From Climacium dendroides (taxonomy: Eukaryota > Streptophyta > Bryopsida > Hypnales > Climaciaceae), in contig OX467091.1 of assembly GCA_950106755.1 (NCBI GenBank), positions 15,207,538 through 15,271,537 on the forward strand: a DNA stretch of 64,000 bases, written 5' to 3'. Shown here piece by piece: positions 46,908 to 60,252 of this stretch. Below the pieces are notes generated by a model, which worked only from the letters and a program-made list of their open reading frames with translations, had not been told where the DNA came from and did no database searches. The position numbers and the translations under genes were made by a program. Position 1 is the stretch's first letter. Every line of letters starts with the position of its first letter.

Positions 46908-49900
46908 ATGTCAATAGGAGGAGCGAGAATGCAAGGTGGACATGTGGTGTTGTTCCCCTTTCCTGCATCCGGGCATATTGCCCCTTTTATTCCGTTCGCA
47001 AGGAGCGTAGCTAGCTATGGTGTGGCCATCACCTTTTTGTATCCGACAAACGAATTCTCCAGAGTGAAGCCACTTGTAGAAGATGAGAGCTTCGACGCCC
47101 GTGAGAATGTCAAGCTCATATCGTTCGATGTGCCGCATGAAGACGACTTGAATGCTTCCATATTTGATGATCTGAAACAGTTCATGTACGCGAATGTGGA
47201 TAAATTCGACGGGATTGTGGGTCGACTCATGGGCGAGTCGAGGACGATTCAGTATCCGACGCAGTGTGGGAGCGGCCCTCCGATCTGCATCGTTTCCGAC
47301 ATGTTCTTAGGATTCACGCAGGTCCGAAATCGATGCTGTAGCTTTCCTTTCACTTCTTTTTTTCCCGAAACACAAGCTAACATTTTAATGCATTGAAAAT
47401 GGCACAAACCAGCTGTTTCTCGATTTGTGATCATTTCTGGATTGACTTTGACTTTCTGGGGACTTTCTTCAGTCCATTTTTTTTTCTCTCTCTGATTCTG
47501 CTGGTATGTAATTTGGCTCCATCTGAAAAATATTTTCCACAATATGCTCAGCCAACTTGGCTATTCTAAAACTATGAATCCTTGATCGTTTAGGAGCTCA
47601 ACTAAAGATTCAGCGTCTATTGCAGAGAATTACTCAGAGAAATCGGTTCTCAACGTCTAACCTAATGTCGATGACCTATAAGACTGACGGGGGCTGAAGA
47701 AATTGTACGAAAGAATACTGAGGTGTGGTTTGTGAAGCCCCAAAGGGTTAAATGTAGAAAGAGCTCACGAAAGGAGTCTTGATTTAGCAGTTAGAGTGAA
47801 AGGAAGGTCATATTTTACTGCTGATGCAAGAAAATCACACCTCAGTATCCAATCAGGATTCTCTGATTAACAATGTTTATCTGCTGATGCAAGAAACACA
47901 CTTGGTTTAGCAGGTCAGCTTTTTGATAAACAGTTGAAGAGAAAAATAATTCACCAGCTCCAGCTCCCTGAGAAGGCAGCATCAAGGAGACCTCAGATAA
48001 TCTACTGAAGACAGCTTGCTAAGCAATGTGTGGAAACTATTAATATTAGGTTTAAGATTTGGTGTTAGTTGAATTATGGGAGAAGTGATGTTGATTGTGG
48101 GCAATGTTGGACACTGTGCAATCAGGGCATTGCGGAGAAGTTCAACATGCAGAGGTATTGTTTGTTTGCTTCCCCAGTCCACTTTCTGTCGCTAGTTTTC
48201 CACCTTCCGAAGTTCACTGCCGAGGGTTTAATCCCCGTCACAAAGGACTCCAGCCCTGTGAAAATCCCCAACTTTCCCCCGCTTCCTCCTCACGAATTGC
48301 CCCCTTCGCAGCACTCGGACAGCGGCCACCCTGATTCGTACCTATTCCTCCTGAACGAAGCACATCAACTCTACAAAGCAGCCGGTGTGCTCGTCAACAG
48401 CGTGGGTGAATTGGAGCATGCAACCATTAGTGGTCTCCAACACTGCGCCAATGAGATTTTACCGGGTCATAAGGTACATCCTTCGAGTATTTTGTTTTCT
48501 CATAACAAAATGTTCTAATATCCACAGGTTTCCACAATTCCTCCCTTAGACCTTGTGCAACACTTTCTGGGATCATTGCAAAGGATTGTAACCCTAAAAA
48601 GACTAGGGGTGTTTGAACATAGCTCTTGTTTTCTTGACTAGCTCTTGTAACAAGCATAAATTCTTCATTCATGTGGAATAATTTTGATGATTGCCATTGT
48701 TGAAATGAAAGAAGACTTGTGTAGCTTTCCTATGAAAAAAATGATAAAAAAAAATGCACAATTTTTGAAACAATGTCACCATTAATAAGATTGATGAAAG
48801 ATGTTTGGTTAGGACACTAAAATCAAAATGTTGAAATCAGAATACTCAAAAATGCTCCAAAGACTTGGATTTTTTTCCCACAAGTACATATCATCATAAT
48901 ATTGATTTGAAATTTTTTTCAACTCATTTTGAGGTGTGGAAAAAAAGATACGAGTATGTGAAGTGACAGCCTAAAACACCTTCTCATTCTTCAAAAATTC
49001 ACCAAAATCACACACTTCTCAATGAGATTGCACTAATGGATTCAACAGGAAAAAATCATCTAGGGTCACAGACTGTTAGTAGCAAGGTTCACAATTTGAA
49101 TTTTTTACAAATGTCGTTGCAGACGTGGTGGCCTTATGGTCGCCTAATGGTCCTCCTAACTAAAATGTGGTTAACTAAAATGCCCACTATCAGAGTCCCT
49201 ACTCGGAGGGAGGCATTGGGACCCTACTAGAACTGGTTGATAGTGATAGGTTGCGAGTGCCCAACTCTTCCATTTCTAGTTTAGAAAGCTGTCCATGGTC
49301 AGATTCTACAACAGTATGGCTAACAAACCGTTTGATGAAGCTGTTGTAATTTAAAAAAATTAGGAATCTCATCTAGTAACTGAACATAAACATTCAACTT
49401 CAATCTCGCATTAAAAAAAGTTAAGAGACAATTGATCTGCACTGCTTGCTTTCAACTGGGAATATCTATCTATCTGTGTGTGTCTCTTTGCTAATGGCCA
49501 GAATCTCATGTCAGAAATACGACCTCCTACTGCATCTGAGATTAATTATCACTGCGGAACAGGAGCTCGCATTCCAACACCTCGTAGTTCAGATTCAACC
49601 CTGGAGAATTTTGTACCTCCCTTGGTTGAATCCTTTGGTTGAATCCTTTGCTCCTAATATGCTAAGTATCATCCAGAGATCATCTGTGTCATGTCTAACA
49701 CATGGTCCTGATCTAGGTATCCACTGTGTGTGTTGTGTGCAGGTGCCGAAGATCTTGACAGTAGGCCCACTACTCGATGGATTAGGGGACGGGAAAACCT
49801 CTCTCCTCCAGAAGCTGCAAGCCAAGCCCTTCGAATCGGAATGCTTCGGCTGGTTAAACCAGCAACCCGACTCCTCCGTCTTATACATATGCTTTGGAAC

Positions 49901-50486
49901 AGTGGCCATGCTTTCCGCCTCCCAAATGCGTGAGATGGCCATCGCTCTGGAGAACAGCCAGCAGCGTTTCTTCTGGGTCCTTCGGAAACCCAAAGACGCC
50001 GACTTGTTGTTTCCCGAAGGCTTCGAGGAGCGGACGAAGAGCCAGGGTTTGGTTTACTTCGACTGGGTGCCCCAGCTGCAAATCCTGGCGCACAAAGCCA
50101 TCCGGGGCTTTGTGAGCCATTGCGGATGGAACTCCGCCGTCGAAAGCCTTTCCGTGGGGGTTCCGTTGATTGCCTGGCCTTACCAAGCGGAGCAGATGAT
50201 GAACGCGACTCTGTTGGACCAGTTTTTGGGAGTCGCCATTCGAATCAACACAAGCGCGGGGTGGTATGGGGACATGGTCTCCAGTGACACGTTTGAGCGA
50301 GCCATTCGGACCTTGATGGTGGAACCGGCGGGGGAGACCATACGAAGCAAAGTGAGGAAGGTGAGTAGCATGATTGAGAAGGCGGTCAGGCCGGGAGGCT
50401 CGTCACGGACCAACCTGGAAACGTTTGTCAATGATGTGCGCAGATTCTTGGACTCGAAGAAGGGCGAGGAAGTTAGAATAGAGTAG
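46908..50486 (+). CDS. Family 1 UDP-glycosyltransferase (plant UGT)
   Basis: Three exons, 46908-47321, 48126-48473 and 49743-50486, phase-0 GT-AG introns, 501 residues (typical for plant UGTs, about 450-500). The ATG at 46908 is the first in frame; another follows seven codons later. The N-terminal acceptor domain has the catalytic His in FPFPASGHIAPF (His23) and its Asp partner in ICIVSDMF (about 131). The C-terminal domain holds a complete 44-residue PSPG box from WVPQLQILAH to AWPYQAEQ, with HCGWNS in the middle. Trp at box position 22 and Gln at position 44 are the pattern associated with UDP-glucose use. Such enzymes glucosylate small molecules (phenolics, hormones, terpenoids) in the cytosol; the acceptor cannot be predicted. 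There is no signal peptide. AATAAA at 50796 may serve as poly(A) signal. Confidence 0.95.
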
Positions 50487-50489
50487 AGA

Positions 50490-50530
50490 CGGCAAGTTTG
50501 GTAGACGGCAAGTTTGGTAGACGGCCAGTT
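50490..50530 (+). repeat. Short tandem repeat in the UGT 3' region
   Basis: GACGGCAAGTTTGGTA occurs twice in direct succession and starts a third time as GACGGCCAGTT, immediately after the stop codon. Confidence 0.8.
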
Positions 50531-50954
50531 AAATCCAGCCCTTGCTCTTGTAGAGTTTGGATTATAGCTTCTAGGACTCCAAGGGTAGAGCCACTATGTG
50601 CATGAAGAACCAGCAGCCAGTTCAGAAGTGAGACGGTGGAATTGGAAAAAAATTCAACTGCAATTCAAAAACATGGGCAAAGGAAAATAGTGGAAAAAAT
50701 CTTATAAAATTTCTATTCTAAGTGAGAAAAAGAGAAAATAACCAAACTTGGTACCAAAAAACCTAGTTCAATTTGGGAATTAGTAGAAATTATTCAATAA
50801 AACTTCCCAAATGTTGGTAGAGCAATAAGAAATTTGGGCCTACTCAAAATTTGATCACTCTAACCTCAAAAGGATGTGCCCCCGACCAAAGTAGTCACCA
50901 AAACTTTTATTTCTACATCAAACAATCATTGGCCATTTTTTGGCCTCAACGACA

Positions 50955-51120
50955 TTTAAGGGTTGACCTTGTAATAACATGGTGGCCTAAAAGTGTGTGA
51001 TGGATGGATGACAAACAATCCTTCAATGTAAGACAAAAGTGCAATTGTTCACCCTTGTGATTTTGTGTAAATAGGGGAGGTCTTTCACAATAGTTTGACC
51101 TCCAATGAGTACTTTTTTTT
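50955..51120 (+). repeat. Family B arm, solitary copy
   Basis: Blocks ACGACATTTAAGGGTTGACC, GATGACAAACAATCCTTC, GTAAGACAAAAGTGCAA and CACAATAGTTTGACCTCCAA match the arms of 19831-20287. Confidence 0.65.
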
Positions 51121-53300
51121 TTTTTTCAACCCCTTAGCAATGCTCCAATGTCTAAAATCTAGAAATAGATAAAGAGGTTCCAATTCAAAGGCTTTTTTGA
51201 CCACATAACTTTTCATTCATTCAAACTAATGTTTGGCTTTTTTTTAAAAGCACTTTCTATATAATGATTGAAATTAAAGTAAATAATTCAAATTTATAAA
51301 GATATAAGCAAAAATATGCAAGAATTCAAGAAAAAGATTGAGGTGCTAAGGGATTAAGCAAATGACTCACATAGTATCCAAAAGGTTGATTTCAACAATA
51401 ACTAATCAATGTTCCACGGTAAAGGACCAAGAAATCTTCATTTGACCTTGTATTTTTGGAAGTAGTTTTGAGGAGCTTAGATAGGGACTCATATTTGTTC
51501 TGGAGGTTAATTATACAATGTTCTTCACCCAAGTCTAATAAGATAGAATTTGTCCACAATCAAGATGGTCAAATTTCGAAACTATGAATCTTTAGTCTTC
51601 AAAAGGTTAACTACAAATTGTAGAATAGGAATTGCAAGGGGGCCATTCATGTAGGAGGTTCATAAAGTGACTATTTACCAATTGATTTGCAATTTGGGGG
51701 GAGTTTGACTACTCGATATGCTTTCAATAGTTTTTTCTTGGAAGATAAATGATATTAGCATCCAATCTAAGTGGTTTTTAAGTTTTTAGACTTTTAATTC
51801 ATGGAATTAGTTAGGAATTTTGAAGACAGAGTCACAAGGTACTAAAAGCTTCCATCCCTCAATATACTCACAATTGGATTGTTAACAAATGTAGTAACTA
51901 TGTATATTGAAGAAAGTATTATGTACTTGTGTATTGAAGAACAATTTTATAGCCTAGTCACTTAATGGACCTTCTACCTTACTTCAACAATAGAGGAATT
52001 ATATTACACCTACTATAGTAACAAATATGCAAATTGTGAAGCATGAATTGCATGATTTGACAACCATGAACATTATAAGAAACCCTTGTTTTTATTAATG
52101 CAATTTCATTAACATCCACCAATTTTTTTTGTTAACAATGACATTCGACATAACATTAAGACATTAGTTGTAACATCAAACATAACATACAAAAATGTTG
52201 GACATCAATTAAAAAAAAACCCATTGGACATCAATAAAAATGCATGAATAAAAAACAAAAATTTCTTATAGTATTACTTAGTTAATACTTTTAAGTTGAT
52301 CCTTACCTTTGAATCTTCAATTTTGTAAAATTATTCAATCTTGAAACTATAATGTTAATACAACAATCTAGAGTTTTAAGAATTTCCATATTTGTAAAAA
52401 TTAACTTGTGCAAAGCAAGAATGGTAATTATGGTCTAAAATTTGATGCCTCCATAAGGAAGCAGATCCAATAAATGTTCCTTCCTCTAAAAAATTCTCAA
52501 GTCCCAATATGACAACAAGGTCATTTGACTCACCATATTGAGGGGATTACAATGGTAAGCACCCTACCAACATGTGGATTTGAATTCACGACCACGTGCA
52601 AAACAAAGTTCAAAGTAAATTTTTTTTAATTACTTATTACCAATCAATTACATGAGGTGCTTCACTAGCCTCATTTTCTTCCTAAACCAGATTTAGATTG
52701 AAAATTGTGGTTGAAACCCTAACCCCTAACCCCTAACCCTTGGAAAAAGCTAACCATCTAGAATTTGCCTTGTTTATTGCTCTTGGGATTCTTGTCATCT
52801 AATCCCTGCATCAAAAAACTAACTAACTTAGTAATCTTAGATTTACTTGTGACTAAAACAAAAACCCTACAAAAATATTACATTAAAGATTCCAAAATCA
52901 CATGTCAATTTTTGAGCAATTATTTTAATCTATTTGAAATACAGGGTACTAGGGGTCGTGAAATTGAATGATGAGAAGATTGTGAAAAGAATACCTAAAA
53001 TTGTGTATTTTGCTTTTGGTAATCTGTGAATTTTTTGTTTTAAAATCATTGCTATTCTATTTATTAACCACACAATAAGGAAAGCTACAAATGTAATGAA
53101 AAAAATAAAATAAAGGTAACAATTTTTTTTTTAAATTAAAAAAAAAATAGTAAAGTATAAGGATGGGGAAAAAAAGTTATGACATAATATGCAATTCTTT
53201 TGTACAAATATCGATGGGATTAAAATAATAAACAAATTAATGAACTTCAAATTGATGTGGAATTGATCGTACCAGTTCTCCTATTTCTTCACTTATAAAA
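51121..53300. other. AT-rich spacer, no gene seen
   Basis: AT-rich, with a degenerate telomere-like patch (CCTAACCCCTAACCCCTAAC, about 52718-52737) and a tRNA-like patch at 52540-52600. No coding region was recognised. Confidence 0.5.
52540..52600 (+). repeat. tRNA-like patch, possible SINE remnant
   Basis: ACAATGGTAAGCACCCTACC followed about 10 bp later by GTGGATTTGAATTCACGACC resembles the A- and B-box halves of a tRNA-derived promoter, although neither box is canonical and no cloverleaf closes well. A functional tRNA is unlikely. Confidence 0.25.
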
Positions 53301-53302
53301 TC

Positions 53303-53596
53303 CTAGTCCTTATCGTTTTTGTTTTTGTTTTTTTCTTTTGCGGCGTCATTCGAGTCATTACCGTTCGTCTTCTTGGAAGTGTTAACATGGGCCATTGGGA
53401 TGATTACGTCCGTGGAAGTATAGTCTATCAAGACGACTATCGGATACTTACGATTCGAGTCGCTAACTTGGGTCACCGGGATGACAACGCCATTTATCAC
53501 CGGGATGCCCGTGACAAAGTTACTATAAGGGTCGAAACCATCCATCACCGGGTAGCCCATGACGATGTCTTCTTCATGCCCCTTTACACACATCAT
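53303..53596 (-). CDS. Small unassigned open frame in an isolated CpG-rich patch
   Basis: From the ATG at 53596 (Met-Met) to the TAG at 53303 the frame encodes 97 residues; it stays open further upstream, where an acceptor-like GTAAAG precedes GGGCATGAAGAAGAC. I do not recognise the family. The middle shows an irregular eight-residue rhythm rich in Pro-Val (GYPVMDGF, GIPVINGV, VIPVTQVS, then KYPI, VVLIDYTS, TDVIIPMA), which suggests extended beta-type repeats. The C-terminus is hydrophilic and Lys/Asn-rich (NKNKNDKD). No signal peptide or membrane segment is visible. The complementary strand is also open over much of the length. CpG is frequent here although several kilobases on both sides are CpG-poor, which favours a functional or recently inserted sequence. 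Confidence 0.4.
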   Translation of the reverse strand: MMCVKGHEEDIVMGYPVMDGFDPYSNFVTGIPVINGVVIPVTQVSDSNRKYPIVVLIDYTSTDVIIPMAHVNTSKKTNGNDSNDAAKEKNKNKNDKD

Positions 53597-54898
53597 CAAG
53601 CATTGTTGCAAAACATGAGATTTGATGTTTATAACTACTTTCAATTACTACAAAAGATATATGCAGTCCAAAAAAAAAGGATATATACTCAATAGGAAAG
53701 AGTTTGGTATATGGATTATAATGTAATGTTTCATCAAAAAGAACACTTAAACAAATGTAGGAAGCTCATTATAAAACAAATCCAAAGCTGATTGGTTAAG
53801 ACCTATAATTGTATCAAATGACAATGACAAGTGAAAAAGATTTCTAGATCATATAGTCAAGCATATAGTACATCAACAAATCAAACAATCAATAATATAT
53901 GTTTTCAACAAATTTATTAGAAAGTATTGTGAGGAAGAATTTGATTCTTATGTAAGTAGGACTGATTAGAAATATCATTTTTTTTAAATAGCAATTTGAA
54001 AATTTTGAAATAATTGGCCTAAACACGTACCTTTGAAGTATGTGAATCCATATTGAATTGATTGCTTATTTGATAAATTGAGATTGTAGAAATGTCACGG
54101 CTTGTACCTCCCTTCAAACACCTACTAATTCCACTTTTATATATAAAAAAGCTTCTCAAGAAGAAAACAAACAATAGAAAACAACTTGTTCAACATAAAA
54201 AAATTCATTATATTTTAAACAATAAATATAATATTAGAAAATTTAAATAAAATTAAAAAAGTTAAATAAAATTAGAATGAACTCAATAAAATTAGAACGA
54301 ACTAAATAAAAATAGAATGAGCTAACTAAAGTTAACTTAAATTACTTGAAAAGTAAAAGGACTTAATTTTCAAGACAAGTTGTAGATTAGTGAAGTTTCA
54401 CTTAGAACATGACATATTTTTATTTGGATCTTGACACCCCACCCAAATAAATTGTTGAATTCTTTTTTGTTTACAATCTCCCCAATTATGCCACAAATCA
54501 AGTTACTATGCAACAAGTTCTCTCTGGCAACACACTTTCAAAATTATCATGAATAAATCATCAACCACCTGCATCTTAAGATTAAATACACATCACTAAT
54601 ATAACATATCTTTTACATGCCCAATTCTAATTTTGTGTAGATTTTAAAATAGCATCCTAATTTTGTGTTGATTTTAAAATAGCATTAAAATTTTCTATAC
54701 AAAACTTTCAAATTAAATCTACTTCAATTCCATTCTACTTTGTATATAGTTCATACACTCAATCAACTTTTAAATGATGGCATTCATCTATCTAAAGTAT
54801 TCACTTTAGAATGCACTATCCATTTTATCTCCTTAAAGACTTAAATTTTTAAATTTTTAAATGGATCTTTTGCAATTTGAGTAGGTTCTAGTGGTGTA

Positions 54899-55473
54899 CT
54901 TCCTTTGTCCCATTATACTAGTCCCTTTTGTTTTTTTCATTTGTCCTAAATGACTTTTCTCCTTTAGCAATGTGCTTTAGATTTGATTTTAGGGTTGAAG
55001 ATGATTTCTTTTGTTTTTGATGTTAACATATGAAATGAAGTGTTATAAATATAGTTTATTATTCATTTTATAAATTAAAAAGAATATAAAAATTGAAATT
55101 GAAATATCAATTTGAAGTTGACTAGGTGAAAGACCAAAAGACATTTGAATTTTTTTTATTGAATTTATTGAATTCAAGATCATTCTTTTATAAATCTACA
55201 CACATGCCAAAGTAGTTGGATACAAAGTCTTCCTTCTCCATAAAGTCTATTCTTATTAATAAGTGGCACTTTGCATCTATTGTAGACTCTTATTTTTTTA
55301 TCCTTATTTCATTGCAATTAATATCCATGTTCCATTTTTTCCCACTTGAGAAGAAACATTGCACATTCACTATTGAACACTCATTCAATCATAACATACA
55401 TTAAATGGTTGTTGCCAAATCCTTAATACTTTCACTATTACCAAAAAAGACTAGTACTACAGAATGGAGGGAG
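54899..55473. mobile_element. Stowaway-like Tc1/mariner element, 575 bp
   Basis: The left end CTTCCTTTGTCCCATTATAC and the inverse of the right end, CTCCCTCCATTCTGTAGTAC, both continue into TAGTC; the element is flanked by TA on each side (54897-54898, 55474-55475). This matches the 'CTCCCTCCGTCCC' end class of plant Stowaway MITEs. The interior has no transposase. Confidence 0.7.
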
Positions 55474-55475
55474 TA

Positions 55476-58400
55476 TTATTTTTGATATTTGTATACTATG
55501 AGATTTGATAGAGCTTTTTATGTAATATTATTTGAGATTTCTACGACCATTTGCTAATATGGTGTGCTTGGTACTGCCGAAGACTCCTTGAGAAAGAAGT
55601 GTGTAGAGAAATGATTTAGCAATATTTTGATCTAATAGAATGAGGAGACACCTATTTCAAAAAAATTGACCTAAATTAGAAAAAGTAAAAAAAAATTTGT
55701 ATAAAAAAAATTTGATTTATATTTTAAAAATATACAAAGAAAAAAATTAGAAAAAAATATTCTACCCAAAAAATGAATAGAGGTTAACTTAACTATAAAT
55801 AAAAGTTAAAACTATAATGTAAAGGAGTTTGGGAAGGACTAAAATATAGTCATATGACATTATGAGTATAAACTACTCATCGTCACCTAAAATTATGTAA
55901 AATAAAATAAAATAAAATTCATTGTCAAAATGTATTTGCCACGGATTACAATATAAGGGATTTTGCATAATGAAAGATAAAGGGCATTTTGCACACATTG
56001 CATTAAACTAGCTGAATGTAAATTATGGCAATAGAGTTGTGGTATGGACATAGGGCAAACAATTTTTCTATGAAATTTATGACATTTGTTCTTGATAACC
56101 ATGCTTTACGTGTCAAGCTCTATTTAACCTCTAAATGCCCCCGGCATTTAGTGAGCTTCTTGGGATTTGCTTTACATTTAACAAAATGCAAACATTTTGA
56201 TAATTTTTATCAATTTTATTTGAATTACAACAATACAAATCCAAACTAGACATGTCAGAGATGACATGGGAAAAGAAACACAACAATATCACTTTTAGAT
56301 TGAAAGATTAGAATGTTTGATCATAAAGGTGTTAAAATTGCAAAAGTGATTTAAAGTCTTTTAATCCTCTTTTTATATATCAAATCTAAAAAATTGGCCT
56401 TCAAAAAAAATTGAGGTTAAAGGACATAACATGAGTAACCCTAATCGATTTATGGCTTCTCAAAATATACTTTACAATTTTATTAAAAGATTTTCTAATG
56501 TGATTTTTTCTCCACAATGTAGTTGAGGCTCATTTCCAAGAATACTCAACACTAGAAAATCAAAATTTGTAATGGACACCTTTGCACAAAATCTTGAATA
56601 CAAAAATTATAATCATTCATTTTCAAAATCAGATTTTTGATGCTAAAATCAGACTTCAAAAAATCAATTTTCAAGAATAAAAATAACTAAAAATAGCAAT
56701 TTGGTCAAGTTTTACTTAACTTCAAAATATTGGCAACACTAGAAATTAGTGTCTTGGGCATTTAGGAGTAAATATCAACCTAATAAATTTTCCAAAAGTT
56801 ATCATTTTTACAATTTCAATTTCATATGAAATAGCTAAAAATATTTGATAAACTTACTAAGCAACTCTATGTTTATGTAGCCTTTTATCTATTTGGAGAG
56901 CCTTAGACTATTTGGGACTTCAACTAGGTAGGCACTTGATTTTAGGGTCAACTAGGATTTGAGGTATTAAATGCAAGGGTTTGGCATTCTTTCTCAAGTT
57001 GAAAGTCTTGTAGATGTTTTGAGAGAAGAAAGTTTGTTGCAATGGTTTGCTTGGCTATAATTGCATTTGCTACTAAATAAAGTTTCATATTTTCTTCTTG
57101 CATTTTATGTTTGTAAAGAGTGAGATAAATTTTTTTCTGTCCCAACTAGGCAAGGTGAAATTTGACACAAGATGCAAATATGTACCCCTTTTTAAAAGTA
57201 GAAATATCTTATGAGATGCACAAAGCAAATGTTGTATTGCGTAAAAAATAAGTTTACCAATAGGATAGTTTGAAAAGCTTGTGCTTTTTTCCTCATCTAT
57301 TTCTAAAATTTGGCATGCAAGTAACTACCATGAAATATTATGCAATTTTAAAAACAATGTTTAGTGCAAAAATCTCACTCTAAGAAGAGTCAAACTTTGT
57401 GATCTCGTCATACAATTTAAAAAAAATTCTAATCATATACTAGTAATCTTACATTTTGTGTAGCCAAAAAATTTGAATTTTTTTCATATATTCCAAATTC
57501 TTGGCTCTATATTTTTACCATGTGGATTCAAAAATATTCTCTATATACAAGAAATCATCAAAAAATGGCTTGTACATTGCGAGTTTACTAAACCTCTTCA
57601 TATTGCAAGGTGATATAGAGTAAGGTAGGCCCATTATTTGTTTACAAAATTGTGCATCCATCTTTATAACAAGATGCAATATTCAATGGTATAGAGGTTT
57701 AATTGTGAATATGGCAAAAGATATGACTCTAAAAGGGCTTAAAATTTGTAGATATTTTCTATTAGGGATGGAAAAAACTTTCTCTCACACTTCTTACATT
57801 ATAATCTTGCAACCCATGCATTCAAATGGTGAAAAAGTCATCATATTATTTTGAAACTTGATCAACGCACCAAAAAATGGCAATTTTGACAATTTCAATC
57901 CTGAAAAATACACCAATAATTTAGAAGTTGAAGCCTATGAATTTATTTAGTCCATTGGGAATTTGAAATTATTGTAAACTTTTGAATAAAAGGTGCATAA
58001 AATCCATATCGAATCTAAAATTATCTCAAAAATTCAAAAAAAATCCTATGTCTCTCCATATTCAGAAATATGGTTATTGATCTTCAACCTCCAACTTTAC
58101 TAAAATGCTTATTAAGGAATTTTTCAAACTTTTTGAGATAATTTTTCAACATATGTGAATATTATAATGCAAAACATAATGGTGTGTATCAAATTTTTGT
58201 GTCATGCAATAATTAGAAATCCATCATTTCATGATTATAGATTTGAAGTTCAAATTGCAATAAGAGATTGAATTTTAAAGATTTTTCAAATTTTCAATTT
58301 GAGTAGAAACTAGACTTAGTTAACCCTAATTGGATGGTCATCTAGGCTTTGTGCATATTGAAGAATGGTATATTTTCATTTGATTTTTTGTGCGCATCTT

Positions 58401-58780
58401 TATTGATGCTATATCTACATCATTGAGTTAAATTGAAGACATTTTAGTTGTTTTTTTGCTTTTTATGGGGTAGTCTATCAAAAATTGGTTTCACTATCTA
58501 ATGTATTTCAATATTATGAAATTTTTTCCTTCAAATTTTATTTTGATATTCAAAATAATTTCTTTTGCTTTCGAATAAAGCTAACAAAAAGATGCTTCTT
58601 AAATGCCTACTAGGCTTAGAAATTTTGAAAATTTCCTTAATACATATTTTAGTAAAGTTTGAAGTCAAAGATCAATGACTACATTTTTAAATATGGTCAT
58701 ATTTCACTATTTTACTATGTTCCATATTATAATGTATTTCCATTGTAAAAAATTTAGAATTTTTGAGCATCATTTGTATT
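55476..58780. other. AT-rich spacer, no gene seen
   Basis: AT-rich, CpG-poor. An inverted pair about 0.5 kb apart links 58060-58130 and 58620-58690 (ACTTTACTAAAATG and inverse TTTTAGTAAAGTTTGAAG, with TTGATCTTCAACCT and its counterpart). No coding region was recognised. Confidence 0.5.
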
Positions 58781-58784
58781 GGAT

Positions 58785-59400
58785 ATTAACCCCTAAAGTC
58801 CCATTGATTCTACGGGGGCCAAAATGCAACCTTGGGTAGGCTCATACAATCTCAATATTCATCATGATTTTTTGAAACATTTTGAGAAGCTAGAAAAATA
58901 CATAAACTTCATGGGAGTATACTTTTTATTTCAATCGGTGCACGGGAACAAAAAATTATAGCACAATTAACCAAAAACAAAGGTGGGTGGGCACCATAAA
59001 AATAATCATAAAAAATCAAAAATAAACTTTAAATTTTTTTCCTAAAATATTATGATTTTCTCTACACATGAAGCTTTGATTCACTCTATTTGGACTAGCG
59101 ATGAGAAAGTTATGGACAATCTTGTCTTTTGGGCAATTTAAGCATCTTTTTCAAAAAAAAAACTTATAAAATTCATTTTTGAATGCAATTTTCACATTTT
59201 TTCAAAACAAATTGTTTGATAGGGTTAAATATGCTTGTTAGAACAATCTCACCGCTGGTATTATTGTGTTTTGATTCCATCTTAGAGGTATTAACAATTT
59301 AGTCTTTCTTTCAATCTTAGACTTACATCTACTTAACAATTTTTGAAAGAATGAATTTCAAGTGTATTTTTTAAAAAATTCCTACACTTTGAACTCAATT
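58785..59400 (-). repeat. Dispersed repeat family C, copy 3 (inverted)
   Basis: Read on the minus strand it follows the order of 3545-4135 backwards and forwards consistently: AAATTGTTAAGTAGATGTA, CCTCTAAGATGGAATCAAAA, GATTGAAATAAAAAGTATAC and GGGACTTTAGGGGTTAA. Confidence 0.6.
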
Positions 59401-60207
59401 TTTCAACATAATAATTTTTAAATTCAAATATGTAGTCCAAAAAATTTCCACAAATGGTAGTCAAAGTCATCTAAAATTACAGGCTAGAATTAAAAAATAT
59501 ATATTTTTCCAACTTTGAATGCTAATATCTTCCAATCTGTATGGTCAAACTTCATGAAATTTTTATCACATGATCTTAAAGAATTTAAGTACAATATCCT
59601 ACAGTTAGATTCTAAAAAATTTATTTTTTCTGTTTTAATGGACAAATGTGGCCAAAATGGCAGTTTTGAGTGTTTTTCGACAAAAAAATGGCCTTGGGAT
59701 TTAAGAGGTTAATGTTTTTCCTTTTCCTTTAAAAATTCATGGTAATTTGAATTATTTTTTCAACAAATATTAGACATGTGATTTCATTTGAAAAATTAAA
59801 AAAAAAAATTCATTCATAAATAACATAAAAATGGAGAATATAAAGTGAGGGACTTTCAAATTTGACTACACAGTCATAGGCTTTTCTCTTTAAATTAACT
59901 TCATTTCAATAGTTGAAATCAAATTCAAAATGTATCATTTTTTTAAAAACAAACTCAATCAAGAGTAAGGAGCTTGAAGTTGCCAAAATACATTGACGTG
60001 AAACCACTCATAAACCAATCACTTAAGTGATTCTCCTCATGATCTAATGCAATATAAAGCGATGCAAAATTTTTCCATATACAAAGATAGAAAGTAAGTA
60101 AGGATTGCAAATTTTTCAATAATTATATTTCTAGAATTGAAACTAATAACCAATGTCTAAAATGTTCCATAACCGCTCAGACTACTTCCTTAAGGTGATG
60201 ACACTCC

Positions 60208-60252
60208 AAGAATTCATGGTCAAAATTCAAGAATTCATGGTCAAAAATCAAT
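60208..60252. repeat. 21-bp tandem duplication
   Basis: CAAGAATTCATGGTCAAAAT occurs twice in direct succession. Confidence 0.8.

Noticed and set aside
49446..49742. Open frame continuing upstream of the last UGT exon
   Set aside because: A consensus acceptor GTGTGCAG lies at 49735-49742, and family alignment requires the preceding exon to join there (LPGHK to VPKILTVGP).
52718..52737. Telomere-like CCCTAACCCCTAAC run as a possible chromosome-end scar
   Set aside because: Only a few degenerate units and not the exact plant heptamer; too short to imply a fusion.
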